A stretch of DNA of 64,000 nucleotides from Ferrimonas futtsuensis DSM 18154 (GTDB lineage: Bacteria; Pseudomonadota; Gammaproteobacteria; Enterobacterales; Shewanellaceae): contig NZ_AUGL01000014.1 in NCBI RefSeq assembly GCF_000422645.1, positions 92,043 to 156,042 of the forward strand. The letters are read 5' to 3'. Positions 1 through 7,207 of this stretch are shown one piece after another. The position numbers were made by a program, and so were the translations under genes. Numbering within the stretch: position 1 is the first letter of the stretch; the number at the start of each line of letters is the position of its first letter. Under the pieces are notes generated by a model. That model did no database searches, was not told the origin of the DNA, and saw nothing but the letters and a program-made list of their open reading frames with translations.

Positions 1-216
1 GCCACCGAGTTTGGCGGCCTTCTTACCCATCTTGCGCCCCTTCTTGGAACCCACCAGCATGGTCAGCAAGCTGCCGCCCACGGCACCGCCGATCGCCCCT
101 TTGGTCATGTCGGACATGCCCCCCTGGCCACTGCCCTGACTCAGCCCACTCTTGGCCTGCTTGGCCATGTCACCGCCACTGGCCATCACTTGATTGAGTA
201 ACCCTTTGAAATCCAT
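1..216 (-). CDS. DUF533/YebE-like membrane-associated protein (5' part only)
   Basis: Only the first 72 codons are in the window; the gene runs off the left edge. The start is ATG at 216, about 6-7 nt after a GGAGG-type ribosome binding site; another ATG at 220 is out of frame. The protein starts MDFKGLLNQVMASGG, followed by a Ser/Gly/Gln-rich stretch, a short Gly-rich hydrophobic segment (AIGGAVGGSLLTMLVG, about residues 41-56) and a Lys-rich segment. This N-terminal pattern is typical of DUF533 (TerB-like) proteins such as YebE, whose role is unknown. The family call rests on this short part only. Confidence 0.7.
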   Translation of the reverse strand, partial: MDFKGLLNQVMASGGDMAKQAKSGLSQGSGQGGMSDMTKGAIGGAVGGSLLTMLVGSKKGRKMGKKAAKLGG

Positions 217-544
217 CCATTCCCTCCAGATCTCTTTGCCTCCCCTCGCGGGGAGCGGCATTCGCTATGCCCATACCGTTGTTTTTCTGAACGTTTCCAG
301 CATAGACGAGGGCAGAGTCTCTGTTAAGTCTGCCTTTGTAACCAGACATTGGCACCCTGCCGAGGTGACCCTGTAGCCATTCCTTTGCCGAGTTGAGAAC
401 AAAAAGTAGCAAACTTAATACCGCTTTTGTGAAGCCGCGCATCCTTTACCCTTTTCCTTGGCCATGAAAATGATTCACCATTGGCAACCAATATGCGGCC
501 CAGGGCCGCGCCGGAAGGACTGAAATGGGGAGGTATCGTCTTTC
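217..544. other. Intergenic region between divergent genes
   Basis: This stretch separates the minus-strand DUF533 gene from plus-strand hypX, so it should carry both promoters. The only structure I see is a perfect 7-bp inverted repeat (GCGGCCC-A-GGGCCGC, 495-509) shortly before hypX, and a GGGGAGG ribosome binding site at 526-532. No credible small gene was seen. Confidence 0.5.
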
Positions 545-2257
545 ATGCGGGTATTACTGCTGGTCACGGCCTTTAATGGCCTGTCTCAACGTATCTATGG
601 TGAACTCAAGGCCCGGGGGCATACCCTGAGCGTGGTGCTCGGTGGCAATGAATCCGAGGTCCGTGACGCCGTGGAGCAGTTCGAGCCCGACTTGATCCTC
701 TGCCCCTTCCTGAAACACCGCATCCCCGATGATATCTGGCAGCAGCGTCTGTGCATCATCATCCACCCGGGCATTCAGGGGGACCGTGGTCCTTCGTCTC
801 TGGACTGGGCCATCATCGACCAGCAAACCGAGTGGGGCGTGACCGCCCTGCAGGCGGATGCTGAAATGGACGCCGGTGACATCTGGGCCACAGGCAACTT
901 CCCCATGCGCGATGCCTCCAAGGCCAGCCTTTACCGTCGCGACGTCACCGCCATGGCGTCCAAGCTGGTACAAGAGCTGATGACCCGGGTGGCAGACAAA
1001 GGCTTCAGCCCCGAGCCTCTGGATTACAGCGATCCCAAGGTCAAGGGCGAGCTCAAGCCGCTGATGAAACAACCGCTGCGCAGCATCGACTGGCTGGCAG
1101 ACGACAGTGACACCATCCTTCGCAAGATTCGCGCCGCCGACAGTTTCCCCGGGGTGCTGACCGAGCTCTACGGCGAGTTGGTCTACCTCTATGGCGCTCA
1201 CCCTGAATCGACCCTGGGCGGCGCCCTGCCCAAGACGCCCCTGGCCACCCGTGACGGCGCTTTGTGCATCGCCACCACAGATGGCGCCATCTGGGTCAGT
1301 CACATGAAACTGAAGAGCGACACGCCACAGTTCAAACTGCCGGCAACCTGGGTGATGAAGGCGCACCTGGACGGAGTTCCCGAGTTGGCACCGCCACTGC
1401 TTCCGGAGATGACCACGCCCGGCTTTCAGGAGATCCGCTATCGGGAAGCGGATGGCGTCGGCTATCTCCATTTCGATTTTCATAACGGCGCCATGGGCAC
1501 CAGCCAGTGCCGTCGTCTGCTCCACGCCTACCAGGCGGCCTGTCGACAGGACACCCGCGTGCTGGTACTGATGGGTGGCGAGGATTTCTGGAGCAATGGC
1601 ATCCACCTGAACCACATCGAGGCGGCCGACAATCCCGCCGACGAATCCTGGCGCAACATCAACGCCATCAACGATCTCGTCAGTGCGATCCTGCTGACCG
1701 ACGACAAACTCACCGTTGCCGCTCTGGGCGCCAACGCCGGTGCCGGCGGTGCCATGATGGCTCTGGCCTGCGATCAAGTGGTGGCCAGGGAGGGCGTTGT
1801 CCTCAACCCCCACTACCAGAGCATGGGCCTCTACGGCTCCGAATACTGGACCTACTCCCTGCCCAAGCGCGTCGGCGAGGCCACGGCCCGGCGCCTCACC
1901 CAGTCCTGTCTGCCCGTGGGGACCACCCAGGCACTCAAACTGGGGTTGGTCGACAAGGTGCTCGAGGAAACCCAGTCTCATTATGAGCGCCAATTGATCG
2001 ACTACTGCCTGACCCTGGCCAGCGATCATGAGTTTCACCGCCGGCTTCAGGCCAAGACCAAAACCCGGGCCCGGGATGAAGCCCGACATCCTCTGGCCGA
2101 GTATCGCCGTCATGAGCTGACCAAGATGCACCATTGCTTCTACGAACCGGACAGCCACTACCACAGGCTGCGCAAGGAGTTCGTCTATAAAGTGTGCCCC
2201 TGCTCAACCCCTCAGAGGCTGGTTTACAACAAGCCTCTGGTGAAACGTACCGGCTGA
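545..2257 (+). CDS. hypX: HypX/HoxX-type hydrogenase maturation factor
   Basis: Two-domain protein of 570 residues, the normal HypX length. Residues 1-260 resemble a formyl-tetrahydrofolate transferase/hydrolase, with the conserved HPGIQGDRGPSSLDWAI block at 74-90 and DAGDI near 109. Residues about 300-540 are a crotonase-fold domain with GANAGAGGAMMALACD near 395-410 and the HypX hallmark GSEYWTYSLPKRVG near 430-444. In hydrogenase producers HypX makes the active-site CO of oxygen-tolerant NiFe hydrogenases from formyl-THF through a formyl-CoA intermediate. A GGGGAGG ribosome binding site lies 12 nt before the ATG. No hydrogenase or hyp gene is adjacent, so the physiological role here is open. 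The domain assignment is firm. Confidence 0.9.
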   Translation: MRVLLLVTAFNGLSQRIYGELKARGHTLSVVLGGNESEVRDAVEQFEPDLILCPFLKHRIPDDIWQQRLCIIIHPGIQGDRGPSSLDWAIIDQQTEWGVTALQADAEMDAGDIWATGNFPMRDASKASLYRRDVTAMASKLVQELMTRVADKGFSPEPLDYSDPKVKGELKPLMKQPLRSIDWLADDSDTILRKIRAADSFPGVLTELYGELVYLYGAHPESTLGGALPKTPLATRDGALCIATTDGAIWVSHMKLKSDTPQFKLPATWVMKAHLDGVPELAPPLLPEMTTPGFQEIRYREADGVGYLHFDFHNGAMGTSQCRRLLHAYQAACRQDTRVLVLMGGEDFWSNGIHLNHIEAADNPADESWRNINAINDLVSAILLTDDKLTVAALGANAGAGGAMMALACDQVVAREGVVLNPHYQSMGLYGSEYWTYSLPKRVGEATARRLTQSCLPVGTTQALKLGLVDKVLEETQSHYERQLIDYCLTLASDHEFHRRLQAKTKTRARDEARHPLAEYRRHELTKMHHCFYEPDSHYHRLRKEFVYKVCPCSTPQRLVYNKPLVKRTG

Positions 2258-2346
2258 CGCTCACTCTTGAGGGTCTGAACCGCTCAGGATTTTACAGGCG
2301 ACGAAGGATAACTGATTGATATAAAATAGGGATAGTTAAGGACCTG

Positions 2347-3096
2347 ATGGACAATTTTGAGGATCCCATGAATCAAGGACGTAGCCTCACCCCGGAGGAT
2401 CTCAAGGCCCGGGCGATCCGTTTCTATGAGCGTTATGGTAAGGATATGGAGCAGATCAGCGACCTGCTCAATATTCGCTTAACCCAGCTGGCCCAGGCCT
2501 ATACCCTGGAGAATGCCCTGCCCCAGGAAGCCATCACCATCACCACCCGGGTAAAAAGTCTGGGCAGCTTCCTGAAAAAGCTGGAAAAGCGTGGCTGGCC
2601 CCAGTTCTACTACCCCACCGAAGTAATTCAGGATCTCATCGGCGCCAGAGTGGTGTGCTGGTTTGTGGACGACTGCCGTGGCATGGAGAAATTCATCGCC
2701 GGGTCCAAACACCTCACCATTCATGACGAGGTGGAAGATTACATCGACGACCCCAAACCCTCGGGCTACCGCTCTATCCACCTGCTGGCAGATGTAGGGT
2801 ATGACCGGGTGCACCGCAGTGGCCGAGAGGTGGAGATTCAGGATGGCTCCATGGTGTGTGAGATTCAGATCCGTACCATGCTTCAGGACGCCTGGGGGCA
2901 AATCACTCATGAGTTCCACTACAAGGCTCAGAGCGCCGGGGTAAACAACCGCTTCTATGAGCGGATCCTGGCGGAGATCGCCAGTCGCCTGTGCAACGAG
3001 GACAACTCCCTGCTGACCCTGCGTGATGCCTACCAGGATCTCGCCAAGGAGCAGATCAAGCCCTCCTCCCATGAAGGGATCAAGGGAGCAGATTAA
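2347..3096 (+). CDS. Single-domain RelA/SpoT (p)ppGpp synthetase (small alarmone synthetase)
   Basis: A 249-residue protein with a synthetase domain only; the HD hydrolase and the TGS/ACT domains of long RSH enzymes are absent. Synthetase motifs are intact: RVKSLGSFLKK (68-78), DLIGAR (96-101), KPSGYRSIH (137-145) and EIQIRTMLQDAW (172-183). It is expected to transfer pyrophosphate from ATP to GDP/GTP. RelV of Vibrio is a comparable stand-alone enzyme, but the QIRTMLQDAW form also resembles toxin-type synthetases, so the exact nucleotide product is uncertain. Two starts are possible: ATG 2347 (AAGGA, 4-nt spacing) or ATG 2368 (GAGGA, 4-nt spacing). It converges on the L,D-transpeptidase gene with only 9 nt between stop codons. 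Confidence 0.88.
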   Translation: MDNFEDPMNQGRSLTPEDLKARAIRFYERYGKDMEQISDLLNIRLTQLAQAYTLENALPQEAITITTRVKSLGSFLKKLEKRGWPQFYYPTEVIQDLIGARVVCWFVDDCRGMEKFIAGSKHLTIHDEVEDYIDDPKPSGYRSIHLLADVGYDRVHRSGREVEIQDGSMVCEIQIRTMLQDAWGQITHEFHYKAQSAGVNNRFYERILAEIASRLCNEDNSLLTLRDAYQDLAKEQIKPSSHEGIKGAD

Positions 3097-3105
3097 GTCG
3101 GGCCG

Positions 3106-3582
3106 CTACCAGCGAATCTCGATGGGCGTGCCCACCGGCACCAATGCCATGAATTCATCCATCTCGTCGTTGGTCAGGGCGATGCAACCGTCGGTCCAGT
3201 TAAACCATTGAGTCAGGGGTGCCAGCCACCCCAGGCCGTTGCGCTGTCCGTGCACCATGATGAGCCCTCCAGGCGACACACCGTGTTCTGCTGCAGCGGC
3301 CCTGTCCTGGGCGTTGGGGTAGTCAATGTGCATCGCCCGGTAGAAACTGGAGTCCTCCTTGGTGTAATCAAGGATATAGCGCCCCTCCGGGGTCTTCTCA
3401 TCCCCCTCCTGCTGCTTATGCCCCTGGGGATTGGCCCCAAAGGCTACCGAGTAGCTGCGCACCACCGCTCCCTGCTCCAGCAGTTCCATCTGCCGTTGTG
3501 ACTTGTCTACCCTGACCAGATCCACCTGAGCCAAGACTGGGGCACTCACCAGTGCCATCAGCAGCATCCCTTTATAAGTCAA
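3106..3582 (-). CDS. Secreted L,D-transpeptidase (YkuD family)
   Basis: A small 158-residue periplasmic enzyme. A short signal peptide (to about Ala18-Gln19) precedes a YkuD catalytic domain with His111-Gly112 and the cysteine motif WTDGCIAL (nucleophile Cys133). Family members form or cleave 3-3 crosslinks or attach/detach proteins at meso-diaminopimelate in peptidoglycan; the short YafK-like form suggests a single-domain enzyme without LysM. The usual Ser of the SxGC motif is Thr/Asp here. The start is probably TTG 3582, about 8 nt after AGGGAG; ATG 3567 is an alternative that would shorten the signal peptide. Confidence 0.85.
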   Translation of the reverse strand: MTYKGMLLMALVSAPVLAQVDLVRVDKSQRQMELLEQGAVVRSYSVAFGANPQGHKQQEGDEKTPEGRYILDYTKEDSSFYRAMHIDYPNAQDRAAAAEHGVSPGGLIMVHGQRNGLGWLAPLTQWFNWTDGCIALTNDEMDEFMALVPVGTPIEIRW

Positions 3583-3652
3583 ACCCTTTTCTCCCTTTCA
3601 GACCGACCCGTCAACATGCCGGAGCCTCAATTGAAACACAGCGGATAAACAC

Positions 3653-3674
3653 AGGGCCACCCGTAGGTGGCCCT
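3653..3674. terminator. Hairpin between transpeptidase and endonuclease genes
   Basis: Perfect 9-bp stem AGGGCCACC/GGTGGCCCT with a 4-nt loop, just downstream of the endonuclease stop on the minus strand. There is no real T-run, so it is either a weak terminator or an mRNA-stabilising hairpin. Confidence 0.45.
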
Positions 3675-3692
3675 TATTCACCGACTGACGCC

Positions 3693-5297
3693 CTACCAGA
3701 TCATCTCCACAAACTCCGGGTGATCGACGAAGGGGTTACGATTGCCCTGATGATCGAACGCCGCCTGGTTGCGGTCCCGCTCCTTCTGGCTGACGGGATC
3801 CTGCAGGTGCCACGTCTTCAGCAGGGCCAGCAGCCAGGGCTCAAACACCCGGTCGGCACTGCCGTCCAGCACCAAATCAGAATTGCTGGTGTTGCTCTCC
3901 CAGCCCGCAATCTTATCCTGATAGCGGGTTGCCATGTAGAAGTAAGCTCGGGCCAGATCGCCCTTGAACTCATCGATGGGCTCAAACAGGGTGCGGCCGC
4001 TGGCATCGGTGCCCAATTTGGAGCCATTGCCTGAGGTATAGCTGGCGCTGACCACCTCGCCATAGGGGTAGTTGCTGCGCTTGGCATTCACATAACCATC
4101 GGTGGCAAAGATGTGGTGCACATCAGAGTTCATCGGCTCCACCTTGCCGCCAAACCAGCTCTTGGGGAAGGAGTGCTCACGATTGTAGCAATCCCCTTCG
4201 CGGCTGTAGCTGCCACACTGGTCCTGGCCGGCGCTGAAGTGGACGCTGTCCCCGGAGGCAGGCTTCTCCGAATAGATGTCCAAAATGGAGCCATCATTCT
4301 CGTAATAGTTGTCCAGCTCATTAGCCTGGTAGAACTGCCACAGGGCCGTGTACCCCTGAGAGGAATGCCCCTTGATGATGTTGTGCAACTCACTCTTGAG
4401 CGGGTAGCCGGTGAGGCCTTCGGCACTCAGGTAGTAGGCTTCCAGGTTGGTGGCTCCACCGTTGTCGCCGCCGCCGTTATCGCCTCCGCCGGTGCCCACG
4501 GTAAAGCTGCTGCTCTGGCTGTAGGTGAACTGGCTCCCCTGCACCACCACCTGTCCACCGATCTCGATACGGTAACCGGCACTGCCCAGGAGTCCGTCAC
4601 CATAACTGTCGTTGATGGTGAACCGGTAGTCGTCATCGGCCAGACAGAAGGTCTCGGTCACCTGCTCATTGTTGCCGTAGCCATTACCACTGTAGAGTTC
4701 GGTGTCCTGGGCATTGATCAGGCTCCAGGAGGTCTCACTGCCATAGCCATCTGTGGTCAGTGCCAGAGTCGCCTCGGTGTCGCTGCAACCCGGTACGGGA
4801 GTCGAGTCGTTACGCGGGCGGAAGTTGTCCACATAGACAATCTCATTGCCGTCGAAGCCGCTTTCATCGTAGAAACGCAGCCCCACCTCAATGCTGCCGC
4901 TACTGGAGGGGGTATGGCTGTGACTCAGTGTCTGCCACTGTCCGATCAGGGCCGGATTGGAATACCCCTGGTAGGTGCCCACATAGAGGCGTGCCTTGAC
5001 GTTACCTTCGGTGTGGTAGAGATCCACCGACACCTCGATGGGCACCCCGGCAGTCACGGAAATTGACTGCCTGAAGTCGGTATTACTCTGGGTTCCGGTC
5101 AGCACCTCCACCTGAGCGGAGCTGTTTCCGGTGGTGGCAAAAGCCGACGACTGACTGAGACGAATACCACTGTCTATGGTGGTCCACCCCTGGGGCGTTC
5201 CACTGCTCCAGGTTTCAAAATCGCCATTGTCTATCTGTGCCTGCACAGCACCGGACAGCAGTAACAGAGCCCCGGAAAGGCCAATTAGCTGTTTCAT
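3693..5297 (-). CDS. Secreted multidomain endonuclease I (EndA/NucM family)
   Basis: Extracellular nuclease of 534 residues from ATG 5297, which follows AGGAAACAGG and begins a clear signal peptide (MKQLIGLSGALLLLSGAVQA). Order: an N-terminal beta-sandwich/carbohydrate-binding-like region (about 22-165), a DGYGSETSW...DSYGDG repeat-type domain (about 175-260), a Gly/Asp linker (GGGDNGGGDNGG), then an endonuclease I domain with the catalytic-type motif YNREHSFPKSWF and the downstream segments HHIFATDGYVN and RNPFVDHPEFVE. Such enzymes degrade extracellular DNA or RNA for nutrients or biofilm turnover. The extra N-terminal domains suggest binding to a matrix or surface. In-frame codons upstream to 5381 lie in the hairpin leader and are probably untranslated. 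Confidence 0.88.
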   Translation of the reverse strand: MKQLIGLSGALLLLSGAVQAQIDNGDFETWSSGTPQGWTTIDSGIRLSQSSAFATTGNSSAQVEVLTGTQSNTDFRQSISVTAGVPIEVSVDLYHTEGNVKARLYVGTYQGYSNPALIGQWQTLSHSHTPSSSGSIEVGLRFYDESGFDGNEIVYVDNFRPRNDSTPVPGCSDTEATLALTTDGYGSETSWSLINAQDTELYSGNGYGNNEQVTETFCLADDDYRFTINDSYGDGLLGSAGYRIEIGGQVVVQGSQFTYSQSSSFTVGTGGGDNGGGDNGGATNLEAYYLSAEGLTGYPLKSELHNIIKGHSSQGYTALWQFYQANELDNYYENDGSILDIYSEKPASGDSVHFSAGQDQCGSYSREGDCYNREHSFPKSWFGGKVEPMNSDVHHIFATDGYVNAKRSNYPYGEVVSASYTSGNGSKLGTDASGRTLFEPIDEFKGDLARAYFYMATRYQDKIAGWESNTSNSDLVLDGSADRVFEPWLLALLKTWHLQDPVSQKERDRNQAAFDHQGNRNPFVDHPEFVEMIW

Positions 5298-5318
5298 CCT
5301 GTTTCCTCGCGTCATAAC

Positions 5319-5399
5319 GCCACCTGAAGGTGGCTTGTTGTTGTTTCCCGGCCGGTGTAGCACACCGGCTAACAGCTGCACTCGTAAACGTGTGCAGCT
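5319..5399 (-). promoter_or_regulatory. Three tandem perfect hairpins in the endonuclease leader
   Basis: The minus-strand leader upstream of ATG 5297 contains three perfect stem-loops in 81 nt: AGCTGCAC/GTGCAGCT with a 10-nt loop (5374-5399), GCCGGTGT/ACACCGGC with a 3-nt loop (5351-5369), and GCCACCT/AGGTGGC with a 2-nt loop (5319-5334). None is followed by a T-run toward the gene. They could form a structured 5' UTR, an attenuator, or repeated operator sites. Seen directly; function inferred. Confidence 0.55.
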
Positions 5400-5618
5400 C
5401 GGATAGTGACCAAATGATGTAATATTTCAATCATTAATCGAGAAAAGACTGTTCAAAATCAACTTTTATAATTAACAAACGAAACATAAGCACAACACCC
5501 GGCACCACCCCGACCGGCTGCCACCGGTGACAGCACCCACTCTCCCTGAGTGAGTGCGACTCAATGCAACGCAGTGACGTGATGTTTATCGGATGATGAC
5601 AGGACAGCTGAAAGAGAG
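5400..5618. other. Intergenic region upstream of the endonuclease gene
   Basis: AT-rich from about 5410 to 5490, probably the endonuclease promoter region. A near-palindrome centred on CACCGGTG lies at about 5519-5534. No gene was seen. Confidence 0.45.
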
Positions 5619-6254
5619 TCAGGTTAGGGAGGCAAGCACCCTGGAAATTTGAGCCTTGGGGGTCTTGGACAACTTCTTCAGTTGGGCAAAATGGGGGGCA
5701 CGCACGCCCCAGTCAGCGTGCAGATCCGCCAGCATCGCCAACCAGAGATCGGCGGTCATCTGTGCATCGGCCAGAGCACGGTGGAACACGCCATCATGGG
5801 GAATCGATTTGAAGGTCACCAGAGAGCCCAGCTTGTGGTTGGGCGCCTCGGGATAGAGACGGCGGGCCAGCAGCATGGAGCAGACAAAATCTCCGGCATA
5901 GTCCCGGTCAATGGCCGCCAGCTCGGCGTCCAGGAAGCGCTGATCGAACGACGCGTTGTGAGCCACCAGGTTGGAGCCGTCAATGAAGTCGGCAAACGCA
6001 TCCATCACCTCATCGCACCCAGGCGCGCCCGCCAACATGGCGTTGGTGATGCCGGTATAGCCTTCGATGAAACCACTGACCCGAAACCCGGGGTTCATCA
6101 GTTGCTGGAACCGGTCGATCACCTGCCCTTGCTGCAGCTTGACCGCCCCGATCTCTATGGCCCTGTCCCCCTGATTGGGAGAGAGGCCGGTGGTTTCAAA
6201 ATCGAGCACCACCAGGGTATCGGCAGGCGTTTGAGTCAAAGGAGGCATAGGCAT
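5619..6254 (-). CDS. DnaQ-like 3'-5' exonuclease (DEDDh)
   Basis: A 211-residue stand-alone exonuclease. All DEDDh residues are visible: Asp18 and Glu20 in VLDFETTG, Asp104 in HNASFDQRF, His158 and Asp163 in HRALADAQMT. The family removes nucleotides from DNA or RNA 3' ends with two metal ions. It lacks the polymerase-binding tail of a typical proofreading subunit, so a separate repair or RNA-trimming role is more likely than DnaQ itself. ATG 6254 and ATG 6248 are both possible starts; the second has better spacing from GGA. It lies downstream of yjjW on the same strand. Confidence 0.85.
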   Translation of the reverse strand: MPMPPLTQTPADTLVVLDFETTGLSPNQGDRAIEIGAVKLQQGQVIDRFQQLMNPGFRVSGFIEGYTGITNAMLAGAPGCDEVMDAFADFIDGSNLVAHNASFDQRFLDAELAAIDRDYAGDFVCSMLLARRLYPEAPNHKLGSLVTFKSIPHDGVFHRALADAQMTADLWLAMLADLHADWGVRAPHFAQLKKLSKTPKAQISRVLASLT

Positions 6255-6307
6255 TCCAGCAACAGACGGGTGGCCAAGCTTACCCTAAGGTCAGCCGGGT
6301 TTACAGC

Positions 6308-7207
6308 TCAGAGGCGCACCATAGGCAGCAATGTGACCCCCGCTTCAGACAGGTCGCGATGTAAGGTCTCCATCCGCTCTGGCGTGGTTTGGGCCAGACT
6401 CCGGCCCCGCTCACCCACCCCATGATGCTGGTAGCGATTGAGGCGAAGCGCCGGGGGATTGGGCAACGAGTGGTACAGCTCGATGAGTGCCGTCAGTTCG
6501 TCGTCGCCGTCGTTGACGCTCTCCACCACCAGCCAGCGAAGCTCCGCCAGCTTACCCGTCTGGGCCAGAAGCCGGGCACTGTCCAGCACCTGCTGGTTAT
6601 CCCGGCCGGTCAGGCGCTTGTGAACCGCCGAACCCATCCCCTTGATGTCCAGCATCACCCCGTCCACCCGCTCCAGCAAGGCTGGCCAGTGGCCCGCCGC
6701 CAGCAGGCCGTTGGAGTCGACCAACCGTCCCAGGTGGGCAGTGCGGCAATCCTTGTCCAGGGCATCACACAACCTCACCAGAAACTGGCGCTGTAAGGTG
6801 GCTTCTCCGCCGGAGAAGGTGACGCCATCGAGCAGGGGGGCATGACGGGCAATGCGCTCCACCAGGGAGGCCACATCGAAGCTCACCGCATTGGGGTTAC
6901 CACTTCTGGGACAGTGAGGCAGACAGAGATCGCAACTCTGACACTGGCTTTCGTCACACAATTTGCGCTTGCGCTGGCCGGAGCCCCGCTCAAGGGACAG
7001 GGCGCCATTGGGGCAGTGGTCGATGCAGTCACCACACTGGTTGCACTGACCTATGGTCTGGGGGTTGTGGCAGCCGGGACAGTTCATATTGCACCCTTGG
7101 AAGAACACCACCAGGCGGCTGCCCGGCCCATCCACACAACTGAAGGGCAGGATGCGACTCACCATCCCGGGTCGTTGAGCCACAGGGGACAGAGATCTTA
7201 TTTCCAC
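6308..7207 (-). CDS. yjjW: YjjW-type glycyl radical enzyme activase (radical SAM)
   Basis: Radical SAM protein with the CxxxCxxC motif at Cys39, Cys43 and Cys46, followed by an inserted ferredoxin-like region with two Cys clusters (55/58/61/65 and 89/92/95/99) and the GGEAT segment that binds S-adenosylmethionine. It should generate the glycyl radical on the partner YjjI by hydrogen abstraction. The reading frame overlaps the end of yjjI by 10 nt, so the two are translationally coupled. The GTG start at 7207 is the likely one; ATG 7165 would begin only one residue before the conserved VSRILPFSCVDGPGS block. Confidence 0.9.
   Translation of the reverse strand: MEIRSLSPVAQRPGMVSRILPFSCVDGPGSRLVVFFQGCNMNCPGCHNPQTIGQCNQCGDCIDHCPNGALSLERGSGQRKRKLCDESQCQSCDLCLPHCPRSGNPNAVSFDVASLVERIARHAPLLDGVTFSGGEATLQRQFLVRLCDALDKDCRTAHLGRLVDSNGLLAAGHWPALLERVDGVMLDIKGMGSAVHKRLTGRDNQQVLDSARLLAQTGKLAELRWLVVESVNDGDDELTALIELYHSLPNPPALRLNRYQHHGVGERGRSLAQTTPERMETLHRDLSEAGVTLLPMVRL

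Noticed and set aside
554..2164. Long open frame (over 500 codons) on the strand opposite hypX
   Set aside because: It mirrors the codon pattern of a GC-rich coding gene, has no recognisable domain, and hypX on the plus strand has complete family motifs.
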